Shown here: positions 27,262 through 36,163 of the stretch, one piece after another
Layout: every line of letters begins with the position of its first letter
How positions within the stretch are numbered: the first letter of the stretch is position 1
From: Bryobacteraceae bacterium CoA2 C42
GTDB lineage: Bacteria; Acidobacteriota; Terriglobia; Bryobacterales; Bryobacteraceae
Length of the DNA: 41,855 bases
Reading direction: 5' to 3'
Assembly: GCA_019931245.1 (NCBI GenBank)
Contig: JAINDL010000051.1
Coordinates: 1 to 41,855 of the forward strand
Translations under genes and position numbers: made by a program
The notes under the pieces: model-generated
What the model saw: the letters and a program-made list of their open reading frames with translations, nothing else
The model's database searches: none
What the model was told of the DNA's origin: nothing

Positions 27262-28581
27262 CTACACCGCCGTCAATTCCGGAATCTTCCCCGTGCTATC
27301 GGCAAACCGGTCCAGCCGCACGCCCACCCGGTCCAGCAGCGTCAAATGCAGATTCGCCAGCGGCTCCGGCTTCGTGTACCGCAGGTGCCGCCCCCCGGCC
27401 TTCCGCCCCGCCAACCCGCCCGCCACCAGAATCGGCAGGTTCACATGGTCATGCTTGTCCGCGTTCCCCATCCCGCTGCCGTAAAGATAAATCGAGTGGT
27501 CCAGCAGACTCCCGTCCCCGTCCGGCGTCGCTTGCAGCTTCTCAAGGAAATAAGCAAACAGCGAAACGTGAAACGCGTTGATCTTCGCTACCCGCGCCAG
27601 CTTCTCCGGGTCCCCGCCGTTGTGCGTCAACGGATGGTGCGCGTCCGGCACCCCGATCTCCGGATACGTCCGCGTGCTCGTCTCCCGCGCCAGTTGGAAC
27701 GTCGTCACCCGCGTCACATCCCCCTGCAGCGCCAGCACCTGCAAGTCAAACATCAGCTTGGCGTGCTCGGCGTAGGAGGCCGGCACCCCCACCGGCCGGT
27801 CCAGATCCGGCAGCTTCGACTCCGCCGTGGCCTTCTCCGCCTTCTGAATCCGCCGCTCCACCTCGCGCACCGTATCGAGATACTCGTTCACCTTCGTCCG
27901 GTCGCCCGCCCCCAGCTTCCGCTGCAAACGCGCAATATCGGCGCTCATCCAATCCAGCAGACTCGCATCCTTGCGCAACTCCGCCTGCCGGTCCGCCGCG
28001 CTGCCCCCGTCGCCAAACAGCCGCTCAAACGCAATCCGCGGATGCGCCTCCGCCGGCAGCGGTGTCGTCGGCGACGACCACGACAGGTTGTTCTGATACA
28101 CGCACGCATACCCGTTATCGCACTGCCCCACTGTCGTCAACAGGTCCATCGCCAGCTCGAGCGATGGCAGCCGCGTCCCCTGCCCCATCTGCTGCGCCGC
28201 CACCTGGTCCGCCGTTGTCGCCAACTGGTAATCCGTGCTCTCGGTCCACTTCGCCGTCGCCGCGCTCAAAAACGCCGCGTTCGACGTCGCATGCGTCCCC
28301 GGATAAGCATTCCGCAGCTCCATGTTACTTAGCACCGAGACGTAATCCACCACCGGCGCCAGACTCCGCAGCGTCGGCGACAGCGTCCGCAGGTCCGCCC
28401 CCGGCGGCGTCCACTCCGCAATGTGCGCGCCCATCGGCATGTACACATAACCCAGCCTCCGCACCGGCGCCGCCGCCGCGCTCAACGCCGGCGCCATCGC
28501 ATCGAGCAGCGGCAGCGCTAACGTAGCCCCCATCCCGCGCAGCAGCGCGCGCCGGGGCAGGGCTTTCTTTGTGATGATCAT
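27262..28581 (-). CDS. Tat-exported DUF1552 protein
   Basis: The N-terminus LPRRALLRGMGATLALPLLD is a twin-arginine signal, so the protein is exported folded. The 439-residue product matches DUF1552: 'YVYMPMGAHIAEWTP', 'HATSNAAFLSAA', 'SNMELRNAYPGTHA' and the C-terminal 'IYLYGSGMGNADKHDHVNLP'. DUF1552 genes are typically paired with DUF1592-type cytochromes in Planctomycetota, Verrucomicrobiota and Acidobacteriota, and here its start overlaps the cytochrome gene's stop by ATGA. Family members resemble sulfatase/alkaline phosphatase-fold proteins such as DUF1501, but a catalytic activity has not been established. It very likely acts with the cytochrome in the periplasm. Confidence 0.94.
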   Translation of the reverse strand: MIITKKALPRRALLRGMGATLALPLLDAMAPALSAAAAPVRRLGYVYMPMGAHIAEWTPPGADLRTLSPTLRSLAPVVDYVSVLSNMELRNAYPGTHATSNAAFLSAATAKWTESTDYQLATTADQVAAQQMGQGTRLPSLELAMDLLTTVGQCDNGYACVYQNNLSWSSPTTPLPAEAHPRIAFERLFGDGGSAADRQAELRKDASLLDWMSADIARLQRKLGAGDRTKVNEYLDTVREVERRIQKAEKATAESKLPDLDRPVGVPASYAEHAKLMFDLQVLALQGDVTRVTTFQLARETSTRTYPEIGVPDAHHPLTHNGGDPEKLARVAKINAFHVSLFAYFLEKLQATPDGDGSLLDHSIYLYGSGMGNADKHDHVNLPILVAGGLAGRKAGGRHLRYTKPEPLANLHLTLLDRVGVRLDRFADSTGKIPELTAV

Positions 28582-30839
28582 TGGGCTCTCCTCATCTGAA
28601 ACGACGGGCTGCCGGCAATCCCCTCAAGCAGCGAGGAAAACCGGAAATTGTTGCGTTCGGCCTGCCGGACAATCTGCCGCACCGCCGGGGCGTCCGTAAA
28701 CTCCACCCCGCGGCCCAGCGCGTACGTCAACAGCTTCTCTGTAACGGTTGTAGCAAAAAGCTCGGGCCGCGTCAGCAGCGCCTTCTCAAGGCCCGCCACC
28801 CCGCTAAACTGCGCCCCGTCCGGCAGCCCCCCGCTCACATCCACCGGCACCCCGTCTTCGGCCCGCCGCCAACGCCCCACCGCGTCATAGTTCTCCAGCG
28901 CAAACCCCACCGGGTCCATCAGCTTATGGCAACCCGCGCACGCCGGGTTCCTCCGGTGCTCGGCCAGCCGCTCCCGCACCGTCATTTTCTTCATCGCCGC
29001 CTTGGTCTCCTCAAGCGCCGGCACGTTCGGCGGCGGGGGAGGCGGCGGTACCCCCAGAATATTGTCCAGCACCCACTTGCCCCGAATCACCGGCGAAGTC
29101 CGCGTCGCATACGACGTCACCGTCAAAATGCTCCCCTGCCGCAGCAGCCCGCCCCGCTCCGCCCCCTCGCCAAACGTCACCTTCCGAAACCGGCTCCCGT
29201 ACACCCCCGCCACCCCGTAGTGCTTCGCCAGCCGCTCGTTCAAGAAGCTGTAGTTGGCCCGCAGCAACTCCGTCACGCTCCGGTCCTCCCGCAGCACGCT
29301 CTCTAAAAACAGATGCGTCTCCCGCCGGAACGCCTTCCGCAGATTATCGTCAAAGTCCGGAAACGCCCGCATATCCGGCGTCGCCGCCGCCACATTCCGC
29401 AGTTGCAGCCACTGGTCCGCGAAATTCGTCACCAGCATCCGCGCCCGCTCATCGCCCAGCATCCGCCGCACCTGCCCGCTCAGCACCCCCGGCTTCCGCA
29501 GCTCCCCCCGCTCGGCCAACCCCAGCAGCTCCTCATCCGGAATACTGCTCCACAGAAAAAACGATAGCCGCGACGCCAGCTCCAACTCGCTAATCCGGTA
29601 CGCCGTCCCCGGCTTCACCCCCGCCGGGTCCTGCTCCACCCGGAACAAAAACTCCGGACTCACCAGCACCGCCCGCAGCGCCATCTCAATCCCCGCCTCA
29701 AACCCCTCTTTCCCCTGCGTCTCGCGGAAAAACCGCATCGGCACCGCCAGGTCCGCCGCCCGCACCGGCCGCCGGTAGGCCCGCCGCGCCAGACGGCTCA
29801 CAATCCGGGTCGCGCAAGCCTCGTCCTGCGTCGAGCAAACAAAAATCGCCCGCCGGCTCGGGGTATCGCCCGGCCCCTTGGCGTTGTATGGCCCGTTCAC
29901 CGTCACCGAAAAAACCGCCGGCGTAATCCGCGGATGCCGGTCCATGTTGAAGTGCGCCTGGTAAGGCTGCCGCTCGGTCTCGAGCATCGCCGAAGCCTGC
30001 TTCGGAAACACTGCCGCCACCGTGTGCGGCCCCGCGCTCACCCGCACCCGCACGTTGAACTCCCGGTCCACCCCCGCGTGGTCCTTCCCCGGCGCCGGCG
30101 GCTTGGCCACAAACGCCTGAATGCGCTCGCCGTCCAGCAGCAGCTCCACCGTGTGCTGCCCCCGCAGCCCCTCTACGTGCTCGTTCCGGTCCCGTTGCAG
30201 CCGCACCTGAATCTCGTACTCGGCGTCCAGCGGAAACGTGTACCGCACCGCCGTCCCGCCCCTCGTCCCCAGCGGCAGCCCTTCAAAATGCTCCTCCTGC
30301 GTCAGGTCCGGCGGCAGCAGCACCGTCTCGCCCCCCGCCTGCTTCGGCGCAATGCCAATCGCCAGCCGGCCGATCTTCCGCGCCGCGCCCAGGTAGCGCT
30401 CGAGCAGCGTCGGCGAAAGATTGCCCACCGTCACGTTGTCAAACCCCCGGCTCACATCATCGGCCGGCAGCAGTCCGGTTACGTCCACCTCCACGGCCAG
30501 CAGATCCCGGATCGCGTTCTGGTATTCCGTCCGGTTCAAACGCCGGAACGTATCGGTCCGCCCCGGGTCCATGGGCCGCGCGTCCAGCCGCTTCTCGAGC
30601 CGCGCCACCAGCCCCTCGTACTCCGCCTCTCCCGGCCGCGGCAAACCCGCCGGCGGCATCGTCCGGCCCCGCACCCGCCGCAGCACCTTCTCCCAGCTCG
30701 CCGCATCGTCCGCCTTCACCGTATCGAGCGCCAACCCCGCCACCTTCGTCTGCGCGTTGTGGCAGCCCTTGCAGTAGCGATCAATCACCGGCTCCTGCGC
30801 CAGCAACAAAACAGGAAAAAAGGCCGCCAAGCGGAGCAT
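28578..30839 (-). CDS. Planctomycete-type cytochrome c protein (DUF1587/1592/1588/1585 set)
   Basis: The 753-residue product starts with a signal peptide (MLRLAAFFPVLLLAQ) at 30839; upstream in-frame codons lie inside the neighbour. A haem-binding site CKGCH (Cys 23, Cys 26, His 27) opens a PSCyt1-like domain. Then come DUF1587 ('FRRLNRTEYQNAIRDLLAVE'), DUF1595/DUF1592 around 'EFLFRVEQDP' and 'SRLSFFLWSSIPDEELL', DUF1588 around 'RGGLLRQGSILTVTSYATRT', and DUF1585, before which a second haem site CAGCH lies near residue 632. A Pro-rich linker of seven Pro stands near 615. These proteins are thought to serve periplasmic redox work, often in polysaccharide use; the role is unproven. It follows the anti-sigma gene by 23 bp. 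Confidence 0.94.
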   Translation of the reverse strand: MLRLAAFFPVLLLAQEPVIDRYCKGCHNAQTKVAGLALDTVKADDAASWEKVLRRVRGRTMPPAGLPRPGEAEYEGLVARLEKRLDARPMDPGRTDTFRRLNRTEYQNAIRDLLAVEVDVTGLLPADDVSRGFDNVTVGNLSPTLLERYLGAARKIGRLAIGIAPKQAGGETVLLPPDLTQEEHFEGLPLGTRGGTAVRYTFPLDAEYEIQVRLQRDRNEHVEGLRGQHTVELLLDGERIQAFVAKPPAPGKDHAGVDREFNVRVRVSAGPHTVAAVFPKQASAMLETERQPYQAHFNMDRHPRITPAVFSVTVNGPYNAKGPGDTPSRRAIFVCSTQDEACATRIVSRLARRAYRRPVRAADLAVPMRFFRETQGKEGFEAGIEMALRAVLVSPEFLFRVEQDPAGVKPGTAYRISELELASRLSFFLWSSIPDEELLGLAERGELRKPGVLSGQVRRMLGDERARMLVTNFADQWLQLRNVAAATPDMRAFPDFDDNLRKAFRRETHLFLESVLREDRSVTELLRANYSFLNERLAKHYGVAGVYGSRFRKVTFGEGAERGGLLRQGSILTVTSYATRTSPVIRGKWVLDNILGVPPPPPPPNVPALEETKAAMKKMTVRERLAEHRRNPACAGCHKLMDPVGFALENYDAVGRWRRAEDGVPVDVSGGLPDGAQFSGVAGLEKALLTRPELFATTVTEKLLTYALGRGVEFTDAPAVRQIVRQAERNNFRFSSLLEGIAGSPSFQMRRAQ

Positions 30840-30862
30840 GGCTAAACTATATCGCGCTCCCG

Positions 30863-31534
30863 CTACTCCCAGGGCCGGTCTTTCACAAACCCCGCGTGCT
30901 CCCGCAGCGGCCGGTCCGTCTGAAAATACTTCCGGTAGGCCCCAATCCAATCCGTGGCGATCTCCTCCTGCGCCGTGGCCAGCTCCAGCCGCCCATTGCA
31001 AACCCGCTTGCGCAGATAATCTTCGAGCGCATCCTTCACCCGCGCCGTCCACACACTCCCGCCGTAGGGCTGCGGCCACAGGTTCCGGATCTCCTCGGCC
31101 CCGCCCAGCGCCGGCGAAATCAGATAATCCACCTCGTACGCCCGCGGCGCCGGATTCCGGATCCCGTATCGCGCAAACACCTCCGCCGCCATCTCCCGCG
31201 GCGCCCTTTGCTCGTCATCCTGCGCCGCCGCCACGCAAACCTCCGCCTGTGTCATCGGCCGCGTCGCCCCCGGCGTCAACGCCGCATCCGGCAAATCCGT
31301 CCGTCCCCGCAGCAGCCAAAGCCCCATCCCGCCCACCACCACCAACGCCGCCGCCGCCGCCGCATACCTCCCCCAACCCGCCCCCCACCCGCCCCGGTGC
31401 AGCGCAGTAAACTCCCGCAGCGCCCCCGCCAGCTCCGCCCCCCGCGTCCGGCACTGCGCGCACCCGTCGAAATGGGCGCGCTCCCCCTCCCCGTCCAGAA
31501 TCGCCATCAACTCCGCGTCCGTGCAGTGCCTCAT
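30863..31534 (-). CDS. Membrane anti-sigma factor (ZAS domain) with HNH-like outer domain
   Basis: The 223-residue product has an N-terminal zinc anti-sigma domain with His 21, Cys 25 and Cys 28 spaced HxxxCxxC, one membrane helix (about 58-76), and an outer domain from 96 to 215. That domain contains 'YEVDYLISPALGG' and 'NLWPQPY', resembling HNH-nuclease cores (EVDHxIPLxLGG...NLWP), but the usual His after Asp is Tyr here. Cys 100 and Cys 179 could form a disulfide outside. The ATG at 31534 overlaps the stop of a 57-residue gene that is a decayed copy of its own ZAS part. It most likely holds the ECF sigma factor inactive until the outer domain senses a signal. Confidence 0.88.
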   Translation of the reverse strand: MRHCTDAELMAILDGEGERAHFDGCAQCRTRGAELAGALREFTALHRGGWGAGWGRYAAAAAALVVVGGMGLWLLRGRTDLPDAALTPGATRPMTQAEVCVAAAQDDEQRAPREMAAEVFARYGIRNPAPRAYEVDYLISPALGGAEEIRNLWPQPYGGSVWTARVKDALEDYLRKRVCNGRLELATAQEEIATDWIGAYRKYFQTDRPLREHAGFVKDRPWE

Positions 31535-31719
31535 CGCCCCTCCACCGCCAACCGCCCCCGCCCCTCTTCTCTCCGCCCGTCCCGGCGCATCGCCGCAAAC
31601 TCCTGCACCGTGCGCTTCCACTCCGCGCCCAATGCCGATGCGCCCGGCACCGCACACTCCCCGGCCAACATCGCCGTCAACTCCCCGCTCCTACCGCGCC
31701 TCATCGCCCCTCCACCGCC
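31381..31719. repeat. about 170-bp tandem duplication of the sigma-end/ZAS-start junction
   Basis: A 22-bp block is identical at 31528-31549 and 31698-31719, exactly 170 bp apart, and similarity continues to the left (for example ATCGCC[G/A]TCAACTCC in both). Each unit encodes an end reading LAVEGR or LAAVEGR with stop, then an overlapping MR start and the ZAS N-terminus. The right-hand coding copy has lost the zinc ligands. Confidence 0.8.
31531..31704 (-). CDS. 57-residue decayed ZAS anti-sigma copy between sigma and anti-sigma genes
   Basis: The small gene is joined by ATGA overlaps on both sides: its ATG (31704) to the sigma stop and its stop to the anti-sigma ATG. Its residues 1-43 align with residues 1-49 of the anti-sigma (ELTAMLAGE against ELMAILDGE; VQEFAAMRRDG against LREFTALHRGG), but a gap of about six residues removes the HxxxCxxC zinc site. 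It ends 'GRLAVEGR', echoing the sigma factor's 'GKLAAVEGR'. It therefore arose by tandem duplication of the junction. It may still bind sigma weakly, serve only to couple translation, or be a relic. The open frame and coupling suggest it is translated. Confidence 0.7.
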   Translation of the reverse strand: MRRGRSGELTAMLAGECAVPGASALGAEWKRTVQEFAAMRRDGRREEGRGRLAVEGR

Positions 31720-32213
31720 GCCAGCTTCCCCACCGCCCGCCCCAGCGCCGCCGCCACCGCCCCCAGCGAAATCTCCACCACCTCCGCAATCTCCCGGTGC
31801 CGCAGCCCCTCCGCCCGCAGCAACAAACACCACCGGTCCCTTTCCGGCAGCGCCGCCACCACCGCCTGCAGCCGCTCCCGCCGGCAGCTCAGCAACGCCA
31901 ACTCCTCCGGCCCCGGCGCCGGATCCGCCACCTCCACCTCCTCCACCGTCCGCCCCCTCTGCTCCCGCCGCCGCAGCGCCAGGTTATGCCCCACCCGGAA
32001 CACCCAACCCCGCAAATTCTCCCGGCCCCCCTCCCGCCGCAAATGATGACACAGCGCCAGAAACACCTCCTGCGCCACGTCCTCCGCATCCGCCCCGGGC
32101 AACCCCAGAGCCCCAAGATAACGCAGCAGCGGCCCCCGCCACTGCCCGTACATCTCCGCCACCTCCCTCGCCTGCGGCCAAACCCCGCCCGGCCAAATCG
32201 CTCCATCCGGCAT
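31701..32213 (-). CDS. ECF-type RNA polymerase sigma factor
   Basis: The 170-residue product has only sigma regions 2 and 4. Region 2 includes 'DAEDVAQEVFLALCHHL' and 'RGWVFRVGHNLALRRR'; region 4 includes 'LPERDRWCLLLRAEGLRHR' with the helix-turn-helix 'EIAEVVEISLGAVAAALGRA'. A 20-residue Trp/Pro-containing N-terminus precedes region 2. It is followed by overlapping genes for a decayed and an intact anti-sigma domain, then the cytochrome, DUF1552, ankyrin, patatin and SDR genes, all with gaps of 31 bp or less. It heads the run and is divergent from a TonB receptor 48 bp away, so it probably controls both, including itself. Confidence 0.93.
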   Translation of the reverse strand: MPDGAIWPGGVWPQAREVAEMYGQWRGPLLRYLGALGLPGADAEDVAQEVFLALCHHLRREGGRENLRGWVFRVGHNLALRRREQRGRTVEEVEVADPAPGPEELALLSCRRERLQAVVAALPERDRWCLLLRAEGLRHREIAEVVEISLGAVAAALGRAVGKLAAVEGR

Positions 32214-32261
32214 TCTCTAAAAATACCCTGAACAAACTCCCCCCTGCGCGAATATCCCTCT
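32214..32261. promoter_or_regulatory. 48-bp divergent promoter region between ECF sigma and TonB receptor
   Basis: All promoter signals for the eight-gene minus run and the plus receptor must fit here or inside the genes. TGAAC (32229-32233) followed about 17 bp later by CGAATA is a plausible ECF-type pair toward the receptor; TATTTTT on the minus strand may be a -10 toward the sigma gene. Neither is certain. Confidence 0.35.
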
Positions 32262-34880
32262 GTGAACCTGCTCTTCCTCCTGGCCTCCGTCCTCACCCTC
32301 ACCATCACCGACCCCTCCGGCGCACCCGTCCGCGCCACCGGCCAGCTCGACCACCTCGCCACCGGCGTCTCCACCCGCTTCACCGCCAACCCCCAGGGCC
32401 CAACCACCCTCGATCTCCCCCCCGGCCGCTACCGCCTCTCCCTCTCCCACCCCGGCTTCGTCACCCACTCCGAACTCCTCCCCCTCGACGCTCCCCTCTC
32501 GAAAACCATCGTCCTCGTCGTAGGCGCCCCCGCCTACACCGTCGCCGTCATCGCCACCACCCCCCTTCCCGGCCTGAACCAAACCCCCGACGAAATCCCC
32601 GCCCCCGTCCAGGCCGCCACCGCCGCCGACCTCTCCGCCTCCGGCGCCATCGACCTCGCCGACTTCGCCAACCGCCGCCTCCCCGGCGTCTTCCTCAACG
32701 AAATCCAGGGCAATCCCCTCCAGCCCGATCTCAACTATCGCGGCTACACCGCCTCCCCCCTCCTCGGCACCCCCCAGGGCGTGTCTCTTTATCTGGATGG
32801 CGTCCGCCTCAATCAACCCTTCGGCGACGTCGTCAGTTGGGACCTCATCCCCCGCATGGCCATCGCCGAAATGTTGCTGATCCCCGGCTCGAATCCGCTC
32901 TTCGGCCTCAACACCCTCGGCGGCGCCCTCTCGATGCGGACCAAAGACGGCCGCACCCACCCCGGATCCGCCCTCACCCTCTCCGGCGGCAGCTTCGGCC
33001 GCAAAGTCGCCGAGTTCGAACACGGCGCCAGCCTCTCGAACGGCTTCCACTGGTTCACCGGCGGCAATCTCTTCTTCGAAGACGGCTGGCGCGACTCCTC
33101 TCCCTCCAACGTCCGTCAGCTCTTCACCAAAGTCGGTTACCAACGCGATCGCACCGCCATCGGCCTCACCATGGCCTACGCCAACAACGCCCTGGTCGGC
33201 AACGGCCTGCAGGATATTCGCCTCCTCGAACGGGATTTCCGGAGCATCAACACCAAGCCGGACTTCACCGGCAACCGCTCGCCCTTCCTGAACCTCACGG
33301 TGCAGCGCGCCCTGTCTTCGCGCCTCACCCTCTCCTCAAACGCCTACTTCCGCCATATCCGCACCCGCACTGTCAACGGCGACATCAACGAAGACTCCCT
33401 CGACCAGTCCGTCTACCAGCCCAACGCCGCCGAACGCGCCGCCCTCACCGCCGCCGGCTACACCGGTTTCCCCCTCAGCGGCGAAACGGCCGCCAATACG
33501 CCCTTCCCCAAATGGCGCTGCATCGCCAACGTCCTCCTCCGCGACGAACCCGGCGAAAAATGCAACGGCCTCCTCAATCGCTCCTTGAGCCACCAGCGCA
33601 ACTACGGCCTCTCCGCCCAGCTCACCTTCGCCACCGCCCGCCACCAGTTCACCGCCGGCGCCGCCTACGATGGCAACAGCGTCGGCTTCTCTCAATCCAC
33701 CGAACTCGGCTACCTCAACCCCGACCGCAGCGTCACCCCCCTCGGCGCCTTCGCCGACGGCGTCACCGGCGGCGACGTCGATGGCGAACCCTTCGACACC
33801 CGCGCCAGCCTCCGCGGCCGCATCCACACCGGCAGCCTCTTTCTCACCGATACCTTCCACCTCGGCCGGCTCCACCTCACCGCCTCCGGCCGCTTCAACC
33901 AAACCGTCATCGATAACCTCGACCTCATCCGCCCCACCCCCGGTACCGGCTCCCTCACCGGCCGCCACACCTTCCGCCGCTTCAACCCCGCCGTCGGCCT
34001 CACCTACCGCTGGTTCTACACGAGCTACACCGAAGGCAGCCGCGCCCCCACCTCCATCGAACTCGGCTGCGCCGATCCCGAAGCGCCCTGTCGCCTGCCC
34101 AACGCCATGGCCGGCGATCCACCCCTCAAACAGGTGGTCACCCGCACGGTGGAGGCCGGCCTCCGCGGCGGCGGCGAAAGCAACTTCCGCTGGAACGCCG
34201 GCTGGTTCCGCTCCGACAACCGCGACGACATCCTTTTTGTCGCCTCTGAGCAAACCGGCTACGGCTACTTCCGGAACTTCGGCAAAACCCTCCGCCAGGG
34301 CCTTGAAGCCGGCGCCACCGCCCGCATCCGCCGCGCCACCCTCGGCGCCAGCTACACCCTCCTCGACGCCACCTTCCGCAGCCCCGAAGAGGTCAACGGC
34401 GAAGCCAACAGCACGAACGACGACGAGTTCATCGAGATCCAGCCCGGCAACCGCATCCCGCTCATCCCCCGTCACATGACCAAGCTCTACGCCGACCTCC
34501 AGGTGACCGGCAAGTTCGTCGTCAACCTCGGTGTCGTCGGAACCTCCAGCTCCTTCGCCCGTGGCAACGAAAACAACCAGCACCAGCCCGACGGCCGCCT
34601 CTTTGTCGGTGCGGGCTCCTCCCCCGGCTACGCTGTCGCCAACCTCGGCGCCCGCTACGACGTCCATCCTCGCGTGCAGCTCTTCGGACAGATCAACAAT
34701 CTCTTCGACCAGCGCTACTACACCGGCGGCCAGCTCGGCCCCGCCGGCTTTACGCTCGAAGGAAACTACGTTGCCCGCCCCTTCCCGGCCGTCGACGGCG
34801 AGTTCCCCGTGCGCAACTCAACTTTCTACGCCCCCGGCGCCCCTCGCGGCCTCTGGGGCGGCCTTCGCTTCCGCTTCTAG
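32262..34880 (+). CDS. TonB-dependent outer-membrane receptor
   Basis: The 872-residue product starts at GTG 32262 with a short signal-like helix ([13 protein letters not shown]). Residues 14-90 form a carboxypeptidase-regulatory-like domain; a plug domain follows with '[19 protein letters not shown]', '[19 protein letters not shown]' and '[19 protein letters not shown]'. The barrel ends '[12 protein letters not shown]' with terminal Phe. The plug resembles siderophore or vitamin receptors more than the Oar type at 17328. It contains few cysteines, in extracellular-loop-like regions ([18 protein letters not shown]). Its position divergent from an ECF sigma/anti-sigma pair resembles regulated uptake systems, though no FecR-type protein or TonB box at an N-terminal signalling domain is seen. 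The ligand is unknown. Confidence 0.93.
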   Translation: MNLLFLLASVLTLTITDPSGAPVRATGQLDHLATGVSTRFTANPQGPTTLDLPPGRYRLSLSHPGFVTHSELLPLDAPLSKTIVLVVGAPAYTVAVIATTPLPGLNQTPDEIPAPVQAATAADLSASGAIDLADFANRRLPGVFLNEIQGNPLQPDLNYRGYTASPLLGTPQGVSLYLDGVRLNQPFGDVVSWDLIPRMAIAEMLLIPGSNPLFGLNTLGGALSMRTKDGRTHPGSALTLSGGSFGRKVAEFEHGASLSNGFHWFTGGNLFFEDGWRDSSPSNVRQLFTKVGYQRDRTAIGLTMAYANNALVGNGLQDIRLLERDFRSINTKPDFTGNRSPFLNLTVQRALSSRLTLSSNAYFRHIRTRTVNGDINEDSLDQSVYQPNAAERAALTAAGYTGFPLSGETAANTPFPKWRCIANVLLRDEPGEKCNGLLNRSLSHQRNYGLSAQLTFATARHQFTAGAAYDGNSVGFSQSTELGYLNPDRSVTPLGAFADGVTGGDVDGEPFDTRASLRGRIHTGSLFLTDTFHLGRLHLTASGRFNQTVIDNLDLIRPTPGTGSLTGRHTFRRFNPAVGLTYRWFYTSYTEGSRAPTSIELGCADPEAPCRLPNAMAGDPPLKQVVTRTVEAGLRGGGESNFRWNAGWFRSDNRDDILFVASEQTGYGYFRNFGKTLRQGLEAGATARIRRATLGASYTLLDATFRSPEEVNGEANSTNDDEFIEIQPGNRIPLIPRHMTKLYADLQVTGKFVVNLGVVGTSSSFARGNENNQHQPDGRLFVGAGSSPGYAVANLGARYDVHPRVQLFGQINNLFDQRYYTGGQLGPAGFTLEGNYVARPFPAVDGEFPVRNSTFYAPGAPRGLWGGLRFRF

Positions 34881-34909
34881 CCGCGTTCCGGCGGCGGTAT
34901 CCTGTCGAG

Positions 34910-36163
34910 GTGAACCACACCCACTACCGGCTCCCCGCCCTTGCCTTGCCCGCCATTGCCCTGCCCGCCACTGCCCTGCCCGCCACTGCGATGATGCTCG
35001 GCTGGGGCCTCCGCGGCTTCATCGGCGGCGGCCCCTTCGGCGCCATGATCCCCGGCGCCATGGTGGTCCTCGCCCTCGGCGTGCTCTACCCCCGCCGCGA
35101 CTGGACGCTCCCGGCCGCCTTCGGCGCCATCGGCGTCGGCTTCGGGGGAGAGATGACCTACGGCCAAACCGTCGGCTTCATCGTCAAGCCCGAGACCTTC
35201 TGGTGGGGCTTCCTCGGCCTGGGCCTCAAAGGCGCCATCTGGGCCGCCCTCGCCGCCCCGGTCATCCTGCTCGGCCTCCGCCCGGCCCCCCGCCCCGTCG
35301 CCCTCGCCGCCGGGGCGATGATTCTGGCCACCTGGACCGGCTGGAAGCTCATCAACGAACCCAAGCTCATTTACTTCTCAAACCTCCTCGACCGCCCCCG
35401 CCCCGAAATCTGGGCCGGCTTTCTGTTGGCCGCCGCTGCCCTTGCGGCCCTCGGTGGCGCGACGGCCCGGCGTTGGGCGGCGGTTGCCTTTCTCGGCGGC
35501 TTTATCGGTTTCGGCGTCGGCGGCGCCATCCAGGGCCTCGGCCGCATCTACGCCCCGGATTGGAATCTCCACTGGTGGAAGTACATGGAATTCTTTTTCG
35601 GGTACTGCTTCGGCTTCGCCCTCGCCTGGCTCGCGGCCCGCACGGATCTCCCGGCCGCGCCGGAACCCACCCCTGCCCCCCGAATCGCGCTCGAACTTTC
35701 CGCTGCCGCCCTCACCGCCGCGGCCCTGTTTGCCATCGCCTGGCATGTCGAGCTGCGCTTTGCCTACCTGCTGGGCGGCAGCCTGCTGCTGGTGCTCCTG
35801 CCCCGTTATCCCTGGCTGGCCCGCCACGTAGCCTGCAGCGTGACGTTCGCCGCCGTGGCCCTCGACCTCGCCCGTTACTGGAGCAAGGAGTATCAGCGCG
35901 GCCCGGCCGAACCCGCCTACGCCCTCGCCGGCCTCGCCGCGCTGCTGTTCGCCCTCGCCGTTCGCCGCGCGAACGACGACCCCGCCCGGCTCCTCAATCT
36001 CCTCATGTGGAGCTGCGTCGCCGATGCCATGGTCAAGTTCGCCATCCACCCCGACGGCCTCCGCAACCTCCTCGACCACGTCGCCGCCGCCTTCGTCCTC
36101 ATGGCCATCGCCGTCTCGTTGCTAATCGCCCACCGCCAACCTCCGCCCCACCCTGCGCCCTGA
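34910..36163 (+). CDS. Polytopic membrane protein of unknown function
   Basis: The product is almost entirely hydrophobic with about eleven predicted helices. The first is followed by a glycine-rich 'MMLGWGLRGFIGGGPFGAMI', and a later segment 'GFGVGGAIQGLGRIYAPDWN' repeats the Gly-rich style, so the two halves may be related. I recognise no transporter or enzyme signature. The GTG start at 34910 gives an N-terminus containing LPAIA-LPATA-LPATA, coded by a 15-bp tandem repeat. An in-frame ATG at 34991 would start right at MMLGWG and leave the repeat in the leader; I cannot decide between them. It follows the TonB receptor by 29 bp and may be co-transcribed. Confidence 0.8.
   Translation: MNHTHYRLPALALPAIALPATALPATAMMLGWGLRGFIGGGPFGAMIPGAMVVLALGVLYPRRDWTLPAAFGAIGVGFGGEMTYGQTVGFIVKPETFWWGFLGLGLKGAIWAALAAPVILLGLRPAPRPVALAAGAMILATWTGWKLINEPKLIYFSNLLDRPRPEIWAGFLLAAAALAALGGATARRWAAVAFLGGFIGFGVGGAIQGLGRIYAPDWNLHWWKYMEFFFGYCFGFALAWLAARTDLPAAPEPTPAPRIALELSAAALTAAALFAIAWHVELRFAYLLGGSLLLVLLPRYPWLARHVACSVTFAAVALDLARYWSKEYQRGPAEPAYALAGLAALLFALAVRRANDDPARLLNLLMWSCVADAMVKFAIHPDGLRNLLDHVAAAFVLMAIAVSLLIAHRQPPPHPAP
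34946..34990 (+). repeat. three 15-bp tandem repeats
   Basis: Units at 34946-34960, 34961-34975 and 34976-34990 read TTGCCCGCCATTGCC, CTGCCCGCCACTGCC and CTGCCCGCCACTGCG. Being a multiple of three, copy changes keep the frame and would lengthen or shorten the first helix by five residues. Confidence 0.9.

Noticed and set aside
30840-31079. 80-residue N-terminal extension of the DUF1592 cytochrome
   Set aside because: It overlaps the anti-sigma gene out of frame, and the signal peptide starts exactly at 30839.
30896-33916. 1006-codon plus frame spanning the anti-sigma, sigma and receptor genes
   Set aside because: Arg/Pro/His-rich shadow crossing five supported genes and a promoter region; no recognisable domain.
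34946-34990. CRISPR-like repeat
   Set aside because: Repeats are contiguous 15-bp units without spacers and lie in frame.
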